Positions 35,391-48,416 of a stretch of DNA of 64,000 bases are shown here, piece by piece (positions within the stretch are counted from its first letter, which is position 1; the number at the start of each line of letters is the position of its first letter). A model generated the notes under the pieces. That model ran no database searches and was not told the origin of the DNA. It saw only the letters and a program-made list of their open reading frames with translations. Origin of the DNA: Bidens hawaiensis (Eukaryota; Streptophyta; Magnoliopsida; Asterales; Asteraceae); NCBI GenBank assembly GCA_021521415.1, contig JAIQDT010004216.1, positions 124,001 through 188,000 on the forward strand, in the 5' to 3' direction. A program made the translations under genes and the position numbers.

Positions 35391-35465
35391 CTTTTTCTTT
35401 GCCTCTTCTTCAAGATGCTTTTGAAAAGGCGTCTTGTTCTGTGCAATCGAAAACGAACTCAGCCT
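35391..35465 (-). pseudogene. RRC1/SR140-like first exon lacking its start codon
   Basis: Minus-strand reading LSSFSIAQNKTPFQKHLEEE followed by AKKK and a GT donor (exon end 35391, donor 35390). Plant RRC1 (SR140-type U2-associated splicing factor) begins with a very similar MSSFSI..KKTPFQKHREEE segment, as I recall it. Here the expected ATG reads CTG and a 29-base poly(A) run lies just upstream in minus orientation terms. The exon ends in phase 0, which would join in frame to the OBERON-like exon at 34526. It is probably a transposed or captured exon. Confidence 0.45.
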
Positions 35466-35466
35466 T

Positions 35467-35471
<5 letters not shown>

Positions 35472-35500
<29 letters not shown>
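35472..35500 (+). repeat. Poly(A) run, 29 bases
   Basis: Uninterrupted A tract. It could mark the end of a retroposed fragment or be simple slippage. Confidence 0.8.
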
Positions 35501-35502
<2 letters not shown>

Positions 35503-35644
35503 TCAATATGTTATTCAAAATGTCAATAAAACACTTTTAACTTGAATTAAAATAAAATATGTACAAAGCTTCAAATATGTGACGTAAGTTTTAACTATCA
35601 TTACGACTCTAATATTTGTTTATATCTGTTTAAAATATTTGTGA

Positions 35645-35820
35645 ATACAAATTCAATAATCAACAATTAGATCTCCTCAGCCCTAAAATCAACAATTACA
35701 TCTCTTCAAAACAAATTCAACAATCAACAATTACATCTCCTCAACCCTAAAATCAACAATTACATCTCTTCAATACAAATTCAACAGTAAACAATCACAT
35801 CTCCTCAGCCCTAAAAAGAT
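35645..35820. repeat. 64-bp tandem repeat, about 2.7 units
   Basis: Units contain CAACAATTACATCTCCTCA, then CCCTAAAATC and ACATCTCTTCAA. Unit starts near 35661, 35725 and 35789 show a 64-bp period with few differences. Confidence 0.75.
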
Positions 35821-37649
<1,829 letters not shown>

Positions 37650-37652
37650 TGA

Positions 37653-38206
37653 AAAATTTGTGATTGAAACTAAATGGTTGTGAAATATGCAACCTAAAGG
37701 AATAGATCGAAATGATATGGTCGTAAGTTGAGACCAGTTTGCGACCAAATTTTAATTGTTTTCTGTTTCCTTCTATTTTGCGACTTTCGACCAAATAGAA
37801 AAGGTCATAATTTTTGCGATCTTTGCGACCGACTATTATTTTTATTTTATTTTCCCGTGTCTTTTCAGGCTACTAAAATCACACGGTCAAAAATTTTGTG
37901 GTCAGTGTGATTTCGACCGTAAATGCTCATTTTTTTTAGAAATGAACGAGGTAGATGTGGTTGTTTCAACTTTCAAATATAAGATTGTTCTCATTTCAAC
38001 GTATTCATGTGTAGTAGAGGGTTAAATACATAAATAATCATAGCAAATGATGCGAGAACCAATATGTAAAAGTTTTGTGTAGTTATTTAAAGTATAAGAT
38101 GACTGCTAAGATACCAAGTGATTATAATATATCTTCTGGCTGATATATGCATATATCCACTATAAATCATGGAGTATCTATTTTCAATTTTATATATTGT
38201 AAAGAC
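37653..38206. other. No supported gene
   Basis: Contains inexact repeats of GCGACC/GGTCGCAAA around 37730-37920 on both strands, possibly a small degraded inverted-repeat element. The ORFs at 37728-38025 are chance frames. Confidence 0.35.
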
Positions 38207-39459
38207 TAGGTTAGCTATCCGTGTAACACACGGGTTATAATAAATAAATTTATTTAAATAATAACATAATGTCACATACAAAAAAAATATGTTCAACAGA
38301 TATAAAGATATATTATATGGTATAATAAATTACACACTATACAATATGGAAATAGAAAATTTATAAATCTCTAAATATTTCTTGATACGAAATATGTGTA
38401 GTTTTATTTGTAAACTTACTTGTTTTTTCAAAACCTAGTAGTTTCATTGTTTCTGATTTTAACTCTAGATAATGCAACAAATAACTGGTCATGAGTTAAA
38501 ACAAATTGTCTAAAAAACAAACCAACAATTTACGATGATTGACATTCGCTTTTGTTAATCTTCATTCCAAACAAAAATTAAGTAAAAATTTCATTCTCTA
38601 ACATTAGTACTTTTATCTAAAGGTGTAGGATTTAAAAAAAATAAAATAAAATTGTGAGTTCCAATATTATTTCCGGATATGATTTCGGCTTCTATAGCAT
38701 GGTTATCATATTGTATTTTCACATGTTGCTTAATTTCATTGCATAGACCAATTTTCTAGTTAATATTTTAATCAGCATCAATTCAACATCAGCTTTTAGA
38801 ACTAACCTATGACTTAACAACTTTATATTTTGAGGTTATTTAAAAAGTCAAGAAACTAATATTTTCTTATAACGTATCATTTTATGTCTGATAGATACCA
38901 TATGAAGAATATAAGGATATAAAAGTCAATTCATTGTCTGATTAACAGTGTGTTAACGTTTAACATTTGTATTCCAAATGTATGAAGTTGTCTTTACAGC
39001 ATGAAAACCAAAACATGTAGTAAAGTTTTTATATTTTTTGTGGATTTTTAAGATGATGGACTGAAAATAAAGATGGGTTGATTAAATAGAAAATTAAAAA
39101 AAATGTTGTAAATGGTTACTTTTTAAAACCAACCCGTGGATCGAAACTCATTATAATAATAAATTGTTTTGACTTGAACCATGTTTGATACTTTAACCGG
39201 TTAAAAAATCAGTTGTTTGAATTAACATAAATACTGAGAATACTTCAATAGTTAATTTGTCTTTTAAGAGTTTGAATGATTGAAAAGAAAAAAAAATGTA
39301 TTTAATATGAGAGATGAATGAAAAATTAAAATACAAAATTATTAATAATAAAGATAAATGTATTTAATATGAGAGAGAGGAGGGAAAATTTTTGTAAGAA
39401 TTAATATGATTATGACATGTGGCAATAAGAAAGTTTTATCTATTATATAGTATAGATAT
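38207..39459. mobile_element. Candidate non-autonomous element (GTGTAACACACGGG start, TATAGTATAGATA end)
   Basis: Starts near ACTAGGTTAGCTATCCGTGT with a CCGTGTAACACACGGG hairpin. It ends near GACATGTGGCAATAAG, then TTATATAGTATAGATA. Similar starts (41939) and ends (37150-37200) occur nearby in the window. Such AT-rich elements with a hairpin near the start are common in plant genomes and are sometimes classed as Helitron-like. No transposase or Rep/helicase is present. Boundaries and class are uncertain. Confidence 0.35.
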
Positions 39460-39640
39460 TGGTTCTATTTACCTTATTATTATTATTTCATTTACTTTAT
39501 ATTGTCTCATACATATGTATTACAGAGCTAAGGTTCTCTCTGGAAGCCACCTCTTTATCCTGTTGGATAGAGGTACGGTATGTCTACAATATCTCACCCT
39601 TCCCATACCCTACTTATAGCTTTGCTGTTGGTGAGACTTA

Positions 39641-39843
39641 GGGGCTGTTTGTTTACATCTGAATGGAACCATTCAGATGTAAATATCTAATTCATTCAGA
39701 CTTCAGACTGTTTGGTTCTAAACTAAAAGACATCTGAATGGTTAAAATTATGTCTGAATCATTCAGACTTGTTGTTGCTGCTGAATGGGACAGAGGCTCA
39801 TTCAGACATGACTCATTCAGATCTGAATGAACCAAACAACCCC
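39641..39843. mobile_element. Tourist-like MITE, TSD TTA
   Basis: 203 bp, ends GGGGCTGTTTGTTT and CCAAACAACCCC, flanked by TTA (39638-39640 and 39844-39846). The interior is made of inverted copies of ACATCTGAATGG/CATTCAGA. Terminal motif and 3-bp duplication fit PIF/Harbinger MITEs. Confidence 0.75.
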
Positions 39844-39846
39844 TTA

Positions 39847-40821
39847 ACTAGGTATGATTGATTGATTGATATATTATAAAGATCTACACACATTAAAGTT
39901 TCATTTGCAAAGACCAAAAGTTAAAAGTCTCATTACGTAAACTTGTAAAGTTAATTAGCAACCGGTTAAATCACATCGTTTGGAACATGCCGATTAAATT
40001 ACGGTTGTCAAGGCCTCAAAGGGATGCAACACTTCATGAAGCATCACATTGATTCCCTGCGGTCGATCTGTAGAAAACATCGAATCTTGCAAAACTCCAA
40101 GGGTAATCAAATTTGTACATTAACATTGCAATTTAATCTTTGATTATACCAACCAGGCAACAAATACGTTTAGATGAATTTATCATTGAAAGTGTTTTAC
40201 TAAATTATTACCAAATAATAAAAATCAACAAAGTTGTATCAGTGTGTTGGATATATATATATATATATATATAAGCATTTAGATATTATTAACTTCTAAA
40301 GAATAAATTGAACATGAGACCTTGAAGGAATATTTGATATAAGCATTTAGATATTATTAAGTTCTAACACGGAGAATAAATTGAACATGTCATCGTTTGA
40401 TGCTGATGCCATTTGACAAGTTCGCTTCATACATCTGATGGTCTACAACGACCACCTACTGTTTCAAAGACAACGATATAACTGCAAGTTGACTTTCTTT
40501 TATTAGGTTAGCCCGCGTCTAACAATTATCCTCTTGATATAAACATTTGGATATTATTATTAACTTTGTATTTTAATTGGTGCTTACTTTCATGGTTGCC
40601 ACTTAGTGTAACTAGTTGCATTAAAGAATGTCTCTTACCCCCTTATTCTCTGGTCCTTTGAGTTTGAAAACTTCTCATTGAATGCCAACTTGGAAGCATG
40701 TGCCTATTGGCAATTTTAATATTTATTCCATGCAATTGAAACATATATATAGTGCATTAAGTGTGTTCATTTTGCAATACGCATCGTGTCTTCATTTTGT
40801 TAGCTTGTCATCGGCGTCAAA
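39847..40821. other. Intergenic region upstream of the HMA gene
   Basis: Contains an (AT)n microsatellite (40250-40272) and a 68-bp direct repeat (ATAAGCATTTAGATATTATT at 40271 and 40339, with a weaker third near 40535). CATATATATAG near 40743 is a plausible TATA box for the downstream gene. Confidence 0.5.
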
Positions 40822-41611
40822 ATGTCTACTAAGGTAATACCAGGAGACTTGCAGTGCTTTTTTTTTTTTTTTGTTATGTATTAATTTATAATTTTTTAAC
40901 TTGATATGCAACGAGAAATTATATTAACGCATCCCACGTCGTTTCGGTCATTTGTTACCCGAGATAATACATTTAACATGTGTTGACATTTTTGATTATG
41001 CATGAAACTAGAACTCCAAATTAAGTTAAACGTGTTAACTTACACGTGAGATGTCACATTGCAAGCACATATGTGATACTATAAATACCCAAGTTATAGT
41101 AAAAATGACAATAAGAAAGAAATACACGTTTAAAGTATCATGGTAATTACTAATTAGCACACGTGATTCACATTAAAGTTTGTTGTTATTTCTTCTTTTT
41201 TTTTTCTTCTTATTAACAGCTAATAAAACCTTACTTCTATGTATCAGCAAATTGAGATATATGTGAATGTGCATTGCGAAAAGTGCAGGACCGAAGTTCT
41301 AAAGTCTGTGACAAAGCTTTCAGGCATCGATATAATATCACTTGATCTCGAAAAAACAGATGTTGGTCATTGTTGGAGATGTTGATCCGGTGAGTGTCGT
41401 AAAACGTGTTACCAAAATCGGGAAAATAGCTAAAATGGTTTACGTTGGACCGCTGAAAAATTCAGATGCGGCCAGTAGTAGTTCTACATGTGATAGTATC
41501 AAGATAGAGTACCCTTCTCCCGTCTGGCCGGATGTATATTGTCCGAAACGTATGTCCTGTCTGTCCGAATGTATATCGTGCGGTTGCTGTAGAATATTCA
41601 CAACCATGTGA
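40822..41611 (+). pseudogene. Heavy-metal-associated (HMA) domain protein, HIPP/Pik-like, one-base frameshift
   Basis: Small plant metallochaperone-like protein. Exon 1 is 40822-40833 (MSTK), intron with GT donor at 40834 and CAG acceptor ending at 41247, exon 2 41248-41611. Exon 2 begins QIEIYVNVHCEKCRTEVLKS, with HCEKC as the metal-binding CxxC-type loop, then VTKLSGIDIISLDLEK. The family continues with a strand read here as QMLVIVGDVDPVSVVKRV, but in the next frame. Removing one A from the A6 run 41351-41356 restores it. The tail IGKIAKMVYVGPLKN matches the end of the HMA fold. The C-terminus CGCCRIFTTM lacks a CaaX isoprenylation box. It is either a recent pseudogene or a sequencing or assembly error in the A run. 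Confidence 0.75.
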
Positions 41612-43481
41612 AACTGGAGGGTGCGTGATTGTTTGAAACAAAACTGACGTTGTATGTGTGTTGTATCATGTCTTTACTTTTTAACTTGTTGAAGTATTGA
41701 ATTCATAGTATTATATATACTTGAATAATGTATATTGTAATATATATTTGAAGATTTGAAAACCATATAATAAGTAAATAATAACTATTTGAATGTTTAT
41801 ATGAACTTGGAGTAACAATTTGTTAGAAGTTTGATGTTAAATGAAACTTCAATATTATTTAGTTATAAAAAGAGAAATGTTGGAAAAAATTATAATGAAA
41901 ATGCGTTCATTAATTTTGGACATTCATAATTGTATTTATACTAGTTGTAGTACCCTGAGCGTTGCTACGGGTAAAGCCTACTTGAAATGCATAGATAGAA
42001 CTATAGTATAGAAACAAAAGATTTTGGTTAACATGTTTGTAATAGAAGGCAAGTAGTTATATTACAGAAGGTTGTAATTTAAGTACAAAAAAGTGTCTTC
42101 ATACGGCTATGGTTTTCTCTTCTTTCTGCATAAGTAGAGTTAGTAGTAGGCTGATAATGCATATCCGGTCAATGCTACTACCTGTTTTTGCCCTTGTTCA
42201 TCTCCTATAATAAGCAAAGCATGACAAAAATTTAGCCAATAACAACTTGGTCAGAAGGGAAATTTAGATTATTGATTCAATTTATGTCTTATTATTTGAA
42301 AGCCAAAATTTTATTTTGACCAAAAAGTCACCTCGAACCATAAACATTATTTTGACTTATTTATTTCTTATTCAAAAGTCAGAATTTAATTTTGACCTAA
42401 AAGTCACCTCTAACCATAAACGTAATTTTGACTCTTTAATATTTCCCCAAATGTATAAAACTTCAAAATACTTTCAACTAATTTTTCATGTAGCTTTGTA
42501 ATTATAGTAACTTCAACTTAGCCTCTATCCTATTCAAGGAGACTCTTGTACACCGTTATTCACATCAGAGCCAAATTTATAGAGCATCGCATTTAATGGA
42601 TTTTCTCTTTGATCCATTATAGCTAAATATCTTTATTTCTTTACCATGTCATAAATTAGGATGTTGGCTATTCACATCAAAGGCAAAATTATAGAGCATT
42701 GGTTGTGCATAAATTACAACAAACATAAGGATAAGGTTCATTAACTAAATCGGCAATCTCAAATAGTTTTTGAGTGAACCCCTTGTGACTCGTAACTAAT
42801 TAAATCCGGCCCAAACCCGTTCTGACCTTAACCCATCAAAAAGATATCATTTGATGTAGAGATCGTGTAAATTTGGGTGTAATGGATTGAACACCTCCAC
42901 TCTATTGAATTGTTAGAGCTGAAAAACCGAAGTGTAATTCCTTTAAACTTGAACAAATAACATTGTTTATCATAATTATCATCATCATCATCAGAAATAA
43001 AGCAAAATTCAGATTAATTCAAAAACTCTCACCATGTCAAGTGCAACGGTAAACCTCTGCTTGTTCTTTCTTCTTCAATCGGACATGCAATTCACAAAGT
43101 TATATAACTACTTAATCGCATAAACAGACAAACAAATAATTCTACCTGAGTAAGAACGCTTTAGAGTCTCCGTAGGAGTTGGGAGACGAAGTCATGAAGA
43201 TTGAACAAAGTACAACAGCAGTAGATTTTCGGATTAGTGAAAACATTTACGTCAAGATCCAGTTCACTTGGTCGTAATTTTGTTCGTAAAAACAGCCTTA
43301 AGCATATGGTCTCTTTTTACATCATATAATTGAGTATTTTGGGTTCTACAGAGTGTTTGCAGAAACTGCTTACAAATCATATTCTAAAATGCACCATGAC
43401 CCGAAGGACTTTCACTATCCTGAGTTAAACTCCACCAATTTTCGTTTGCAACCCCAAATTAGCCCTATTCTAATTCTGTCA
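41612..43481. other. Intergenic, with a fragment of a non-autonomous element
   Basis: At 41939 the sequence TACTAGTTGTAGTACCCTGA, then GCGTTGCTACGGGT resembles the start of the same kind of element as 38207. Repeats of TTTTGACCAAAAAGTCACCT and TTTTGACCTAAAAGTCACCT occur at 42315 and 42388. No gene recognised. Block B starts at about 43482. Confidence 0.4.
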
Positions 43482-44699
43482 ACAAAGATTGGACCAATAT
43501 TGGTTTACCTTGTTTTCAATAATAATGAATATAGTGGTCTGAGTTTCTATTCTGTTGAACATCCAATATAGGTGAATAACGGGTTTCTGGAAGACCCGTT
43601 CGATTGCGTTTTTGGCATCCCGACAAGCCCTAGAAAAAATTCGACACCATGCACGAATCACATCACCTGGAAAATACTCAACAGCATCCCAAAAAGCCGT
43701 TGACCGTATTGGTAACATACCAAGTACTTTCGGTACGGGAACCCATTTCTGGAGATTTTCGGTACCGGTACCGTGCTCGAATAATCACAAAGATAAAAAA
43801 AATCCTAGTGGAGCCAGACCATCCTTCCAAAATTTGCACTTAACCTAACAAGAACATAGGTGGTTCGTGTGGCTCAGCATCTGAACCGACCCGAATGTTT
43901 CATATTGTAACAGCTTATTACCTAAAGAATCCATTCAACTTAAAGCCACTTATTCATATGCAATAAAGCCTATTTCTACAAGTTCCAAACATGATATGCA
44001 AAATTTTCTAGAAACCTAAATCGATTCATTGTACATAGAAACAACGGTTGATGATACGAATTATATCATGCTACGAAGAACGAAACAAAAAGCAGCAATA
44101 AAAAAATTAAGCCTTGGTTGATGTTTTGTAAGATATTAAACAAATATCTCAAAGACCATAAACGTCATCGCGATTAAACAAAACTTGTCATCTTGAATGC
44201 GAAGCTACAAGGACCAAGCTTTCACATCCAAAGACCAAGACCATGTAAAACCTTGAAAAACACACGCAGTCTAGCAAACTACAACACAAGTATAGACAAC
44301 AACGAACATAATCTTTAGCTAACTGGCTCCAAAACAAACAACAAACAATAACAAACACCCGAGTCTCAGTTGCTCACCTGCACCCCAAAATGCTCTTTCA
44401 GCACATACTTGGACGTTTTCCCAAACCCTTTACCGACGTTTTGCATTGCGGTGATCTTTCTAAATTCATTCTTGATTTGATCCATTATCTTGAAAACATT
44501 ATGAACTAGTGACGGGTCGCCTGATGGTGAACAATTTGCAAGTTTTGATTTTTCTTTTTTGAGCTCTTGATAAAGATTTAAAATAATGCTTTTTTGGGTA
44601 GTGAGGACACTTTCAGCGATTTTGTACTCGGTTTCCTGAGACTGTTTGAGTGAGGCAAGTGTCTTCTCGATCCGCTGCTCGAGTTCGGTTGATTCTATC

Positions 44700-45668
44700 T
44701 GAAGAGGTAGGTCCCAGCAGAGCCCAGTTGGACCCGCAAGACTCAAACAGGGACGTCTGCGCAGAGACCAACTGGACCCGCAGGACCAACCATGCTCAGA
44801 GACGTGACGTCCTTACGCGCAGTATGCAAGCTGGTCCCGCAGGAAATGCCTCCCATGGTGGACTCCGCCTGTTCCCGCAGCCTCGGATACAAGCCATGAG
44901 GGAAGGCCACCCGCGCAGCATGGCTACACGCACTAGGTACTTAGCTCTCGATCATTCAGTGTCACCTGAAGGAATGAGCAAAGCCGGGAGCAATCCCGCA
45001 CAGAGGCGGGAGGGGGAATACTCCCGCCCAAATAAGCCAGTCTATACTGAAGGACCTTTTACTGTACCTGACGAGGTATGGGCGAAAGATCTGATCAGGG
45101 ATACGACAGCTCACTGATACAGTATGGCGAGCAGCATGCTCCTGTACTGTATCACTATTAAGCCGCTGCCTACTCACCAACTACTGTCATACCACGTGCG
45201 TAGCCGGCAGTTGGTGGAAAGGGAATAGTATACAGCAGGCCTGGTCGCTATCAGCCGCTGCCTACCCACCAACTACCAGCAGGGCACGTGCGTAGGCTAC
45301 TGTTGATGAACAGGAACACTGTTGCAGCCGGCCATACCTCCTTGGAAACCTACCTTCGGTTATAAATACCCCAAATGGTATGACCATCTCATCTCAACAT
45401 ATCTTATTACATTATCATCATATTATACCTGATATCTGCTCTAGCAATCTCTTAATATACTTTTATATTTAAAGAGTAATCTAGTCTGATTCTCACGCCG
45501 GAGGGTGGTTACAAGGAGGAACCCCCCCTTCTCAGTGACGAGCTCACGGTGTCTGTTTTGCAGGTTATCAGAAGAACCATCTTCCAAGGGTCTAACCCCT
45601 CGTGGGAAACTGCTATCCAACCCCCAGGTTACCAGTAATCTGCCCGGGGTCCGGTTAGTGTTTCTTCA
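44700..45668 (+). repeat. 5' LTR of the young gypsy element
   Basis: 969 bp, starts TGAAGAGGTAGGTCCC, ends GTGTTTCTTCA. TATA box TATAAATA at 45361. GC-rich U3. The ORFs within it recur in the 3' LTR and are not genes. It is followed by TTGGCGCCATCCGTGC, the likely primer binding site (45669-45684). Confidence 0.95.
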
Positions 45669-45733
45669 TTGGCGCCATCCGTGCATAAAGCTAGAACTTT
45701 ATTTTTCTCCAGTTTTTTCAAACTTCTACAAAG

Positions 45734-47185
45734 ATGGTTAGAGAAATTCCGGTAACCATAACCCCTGCTACTAGGGGGAATACCGGCAACACAGTTTTTA
45801 CGAACACTACCCCGGCTACCGAAGCCGGGGCAAGTGAAGTAAATTTTACGAACACTACCCCACTTACCAAAGCTGGGGCAAGTGCAGTAAATGATCGCCT
45901 ACTGGGATCCACTGATACCCAGGTTGAGAAACGAAGACTCCCCCGCCAAACTCTCGATGAAGTTAAGGCATGGGCGGAGGCACGACAAAAGGAATTCCAG
46001 GCTGAGTTGGACGAACGCTTGCGTTCCGTGCAACAGGCCGACGAATTCGAATACTGGGAGGATGACTCGGAGGAATCCGACTCCGACGCGAACCCTCGCC
46101 ATAGGGCAAAAGGGAAGCATAAGGAAACGGAATCCCAACCGAAAAGGCATTTTGGACAAGCCTTCAAACCAAAAAGCACAGGTGGAAGTCCACGAGACTT
46201 CTCTAAAACGTTCAGACCAAACGTTGCAAATGCAGGAACGTCCAAATTTGCAAGGGACATTGCTGAAGCAATCGCCCCAAAGAGTGCCAAACAAATGCCC
46301 AACATAGGCACATATGACGGTATATCTGATCCAGACGATCATTTGAACAGGTTCATAGCAGGGGCAACCGTCAGCAATTGGACGGAACCCACGTGGTGTT
46401 ACATGTTCCAAATGACGCTGGTTGGGGCTGCTAGAGCATGGTTCGATCGTCTACCGGTCAACCACATCTACGACTGGGCAGACTTCCAACAAAAGTTTAG
46501 CCAACACTTCAGCCAGCAACGGAAGTATACCGAGGAGCAATGGACAATCCTCAAATGCATACGAGAGGAAGACGAATCTCTGCCAAACTTCATCACTCGC
46601 TTCAACTCAAAGAAGCTAAGTTTGGGCAATATCAGTGAAGATCTTGTTCGCGCTGCCTTCATCCAGGGCGCACATGACCCAGAGCTCATCCGTACCCTAA
46701 CGGGTAAAGATGGCATGCCATCCACATGGGATGGCATCATGACAGCAGCAAAACGCTATGCGGAAACAGAGAAGCAACTGGGTAGAGATCTCCCACAGAG
46801 CACAAACCTCTACACCCAGAGGACGAGAGAAGACAATGTCCTCACCGCCCGATTAAATAAAAAACGAAAGCTAGGCATCTGGCAGTCAAGGGTAAACTTT
46901 GACACCTCATCCGGCTTGCAAAATCGGTTGGGCGGAAGGGATAATGTACAGTCGCACCGGAACTCCAGATGGACGCCACTCACCAAAAGCGTCACTGAGA
47001 TATTCGCCACTGAAGGGCTCCCATGGCCAAAACCGCCAATAATCCGACATCGTCACGATGCAGATCGGAGCAAATACTGTGACTTTCACAAGACAAAGGG
47101 CCACAACACTGAAGAATGCATAGATGTAAAAGATATGGTCGAAGCATTTGTCAGAGATGGGACGCTCGCGCACCTCGTGGCGTAA
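45734..47185 (+). CDS. gag protein of the Tat-like gypsy element
   Basis: Intact 483-codon frame from ATG 45734 to TAA 47183-47185, beginning 65 bp after the 5' LTR. The N-terminus repeats FTNTTP-type Thr-rich segments, followed by a charged region (EYWEDDSEESDSDANPR). The gag core (about residues 195-310) shows GTYDGISDPDDHLNRFIAGA, GAARAWFDRLP, DWADFQQKFSQHF and RKYTEEQWTI. Near the C-terminus is a zinc-knuckle variant CDFHKTKGHNTEEC (Cys-x2-His-x4-His-x4-Cys), a form common in Tat elements. The protein would build the particle that packages the element RNA. No pol frame follows; a short overlapping frame (47116-47361) may be a pol or gag remnant. The gag is open while pol is missing, so enzymes must come in trans. 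Confidence 0.9.
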   Translation: MVREIPVTITPATRGNTGNTVFTNTTPATEAGASEVNFTNTTPLTKAGASAVNDRLLGSTDTQVEKRRLPRQTLDEVKAWAEARQKEFQAELDERLRSVQQADEFEYWEDDSEESDSDANPRHRAKGKHKETESQPKRHFGQAFKPKSTGGSPRDFSKTFRPNVANAGTSKFARDIAEAIAPKSAKQMPNIGTYDGISDPDDHLNRFIAGATVSNWTEPTWCYMFQMTLVGAARAWFDRLPVNHIYDWADFQQKFSQHFSQQRKYTEEQWTILKCIREEDESLPNFITRFNSKKLSLGNISEDLVRAAFIQGAHDPELIRTLTGKDGMPSTWDGIMTAAKRYAETEKQLGRDLPQSTNLYTQRTREDNVLTARLNKKRKLGIWQSRVNFDTSSGLQNRLGGRDNVQSHRNSRWTPLTKSVTEIFATEGLPWPKPPIIRHRHDADRSKYCDFHKTKGHNTEECIDVKDMVEAFVRDGTLAHLVA

Positions 47186-48416
47186 TAAAGGCTGAGCAGG
47201 CGGGTGCGTATAGAACCCCAGCTGGGGAAAACACGAATCAATTCCAGCTTCAATATCGAGACTACATGCTGCGTAAAGAACGAGATCCCGAACCAGGTGC
47301 GTATCGGCTCGATGGCACTCCCATCCCAACAAGGGAGCTCATTTACACAGTTTGCATGTAAATCAATTCCAATTTGTAAAGAAAAGGCCAAGAGCCACTT
47401 CTAATGGAAATGATTCTCTTTTAAGAATATCGAAGCTGATGATTTTACATTTATACTTTTCTGGGCACTAATATGCCGGTTTTCACCGCATAATTACGTG
47501 AAGTCATTGCATGGGAAGGCGGTCCTACCCGCACGAACCCAATAACGTGACAAACCTTCACGCAGGTCAGTTGAAGGGGAAAAAGTTCAGCACCCAAAAA
47601 TGAAAGTGCCGGTCTATCCGCATGAATCATTAACGAAACTGAATAATAACCTATCAACAACCGCGCGTCGAACGGTTAAAACTATCCAACACTGGTGACG
47701 GCATTCACATTACGTGAAGTCGTTGCGTGGGAAGGCGGTCTTACCCGCACGAACCCAATAACGTGGCAAACCTTCACGCCGGTCAGTTGAAGGAGAAGAG
47801 TTCAATTATTCCATTAAATGAAAGTGCCGGTCTATCCGCATGAATCATGAAAGGAAAATGAACACTAATCTATCGACAACCGCGCGTCGAACGGTTCAAA
47901 ACAAAATTCTTAAAAAGGTAAGAAAAACCTACACGCAGGTCAGGTATGGGTAAAGTTTTGCCATCCTACTAAGTGCAAGTGACGGTTCTACCCGCACAAT
48001 CACGAAAGAGGAAGCAAAACTTCACACCTATTATCAACCACGTTCAAAGGTTAACTTATCCTCAAAAAGTAAGAAAAACCTACACGCAGGTTAGATAAAA
48101 GTTAAAAGTTTAGCCATCCTACCAAGTGCAAGTGACGGTTCTACCCGCACAATCACGAAGGAGGAAGCGAAACTTTAACCCACTATCAACCACGTTCAAA
48201 GGTTCTTATTCTAAACACTTGGAAAATTGCTAATTTAAACTAAGTATGCAAGTCATAAGTTTATAAAGCAAGGAACCCAAAGAAGGAAATAACAATCTTA
48301 TACGCAAAAAGATTAATATTTCAAGAGTATATTACAAGAATGGCCGGGTAACTACCCGCCTAAAAGAAAAAATAAAAAACTATACAAGTCTTAGCAATGG
48401 GAAGGGATCTTCAGGA
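47186..48416 (+). other. Non-coding region after gag, with degenerate tandem repeats
   Basis: No pol. Two imperfect units start CGTGAAGTC at 47497 and 47713 (216-bp step). Two more start TAAGAAAAACCTACACGCAG at 47919 and 48070 (151-bp step). All share pieces such as CCTACCCGCAC, AACCTTCACGC and CAACCGCGCGTCGAACGGTT. The unit looks like a diverging family of one ancestral repeat. Confidence 0.7.

Noticed and set aside
44650..45117. 155-codon frame in the 5' LTR and its larger twin at 52664-53281
   Set aside because: Both lie in the identical LTRs and run across the LTR border. They are chance frames in GC-rich U3, with no domain.
45718..46411. Minus-strand frames of 197 and 170 codons over gag
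   Set aside because: Shadows of the well-supported gag frame on the plus strand.
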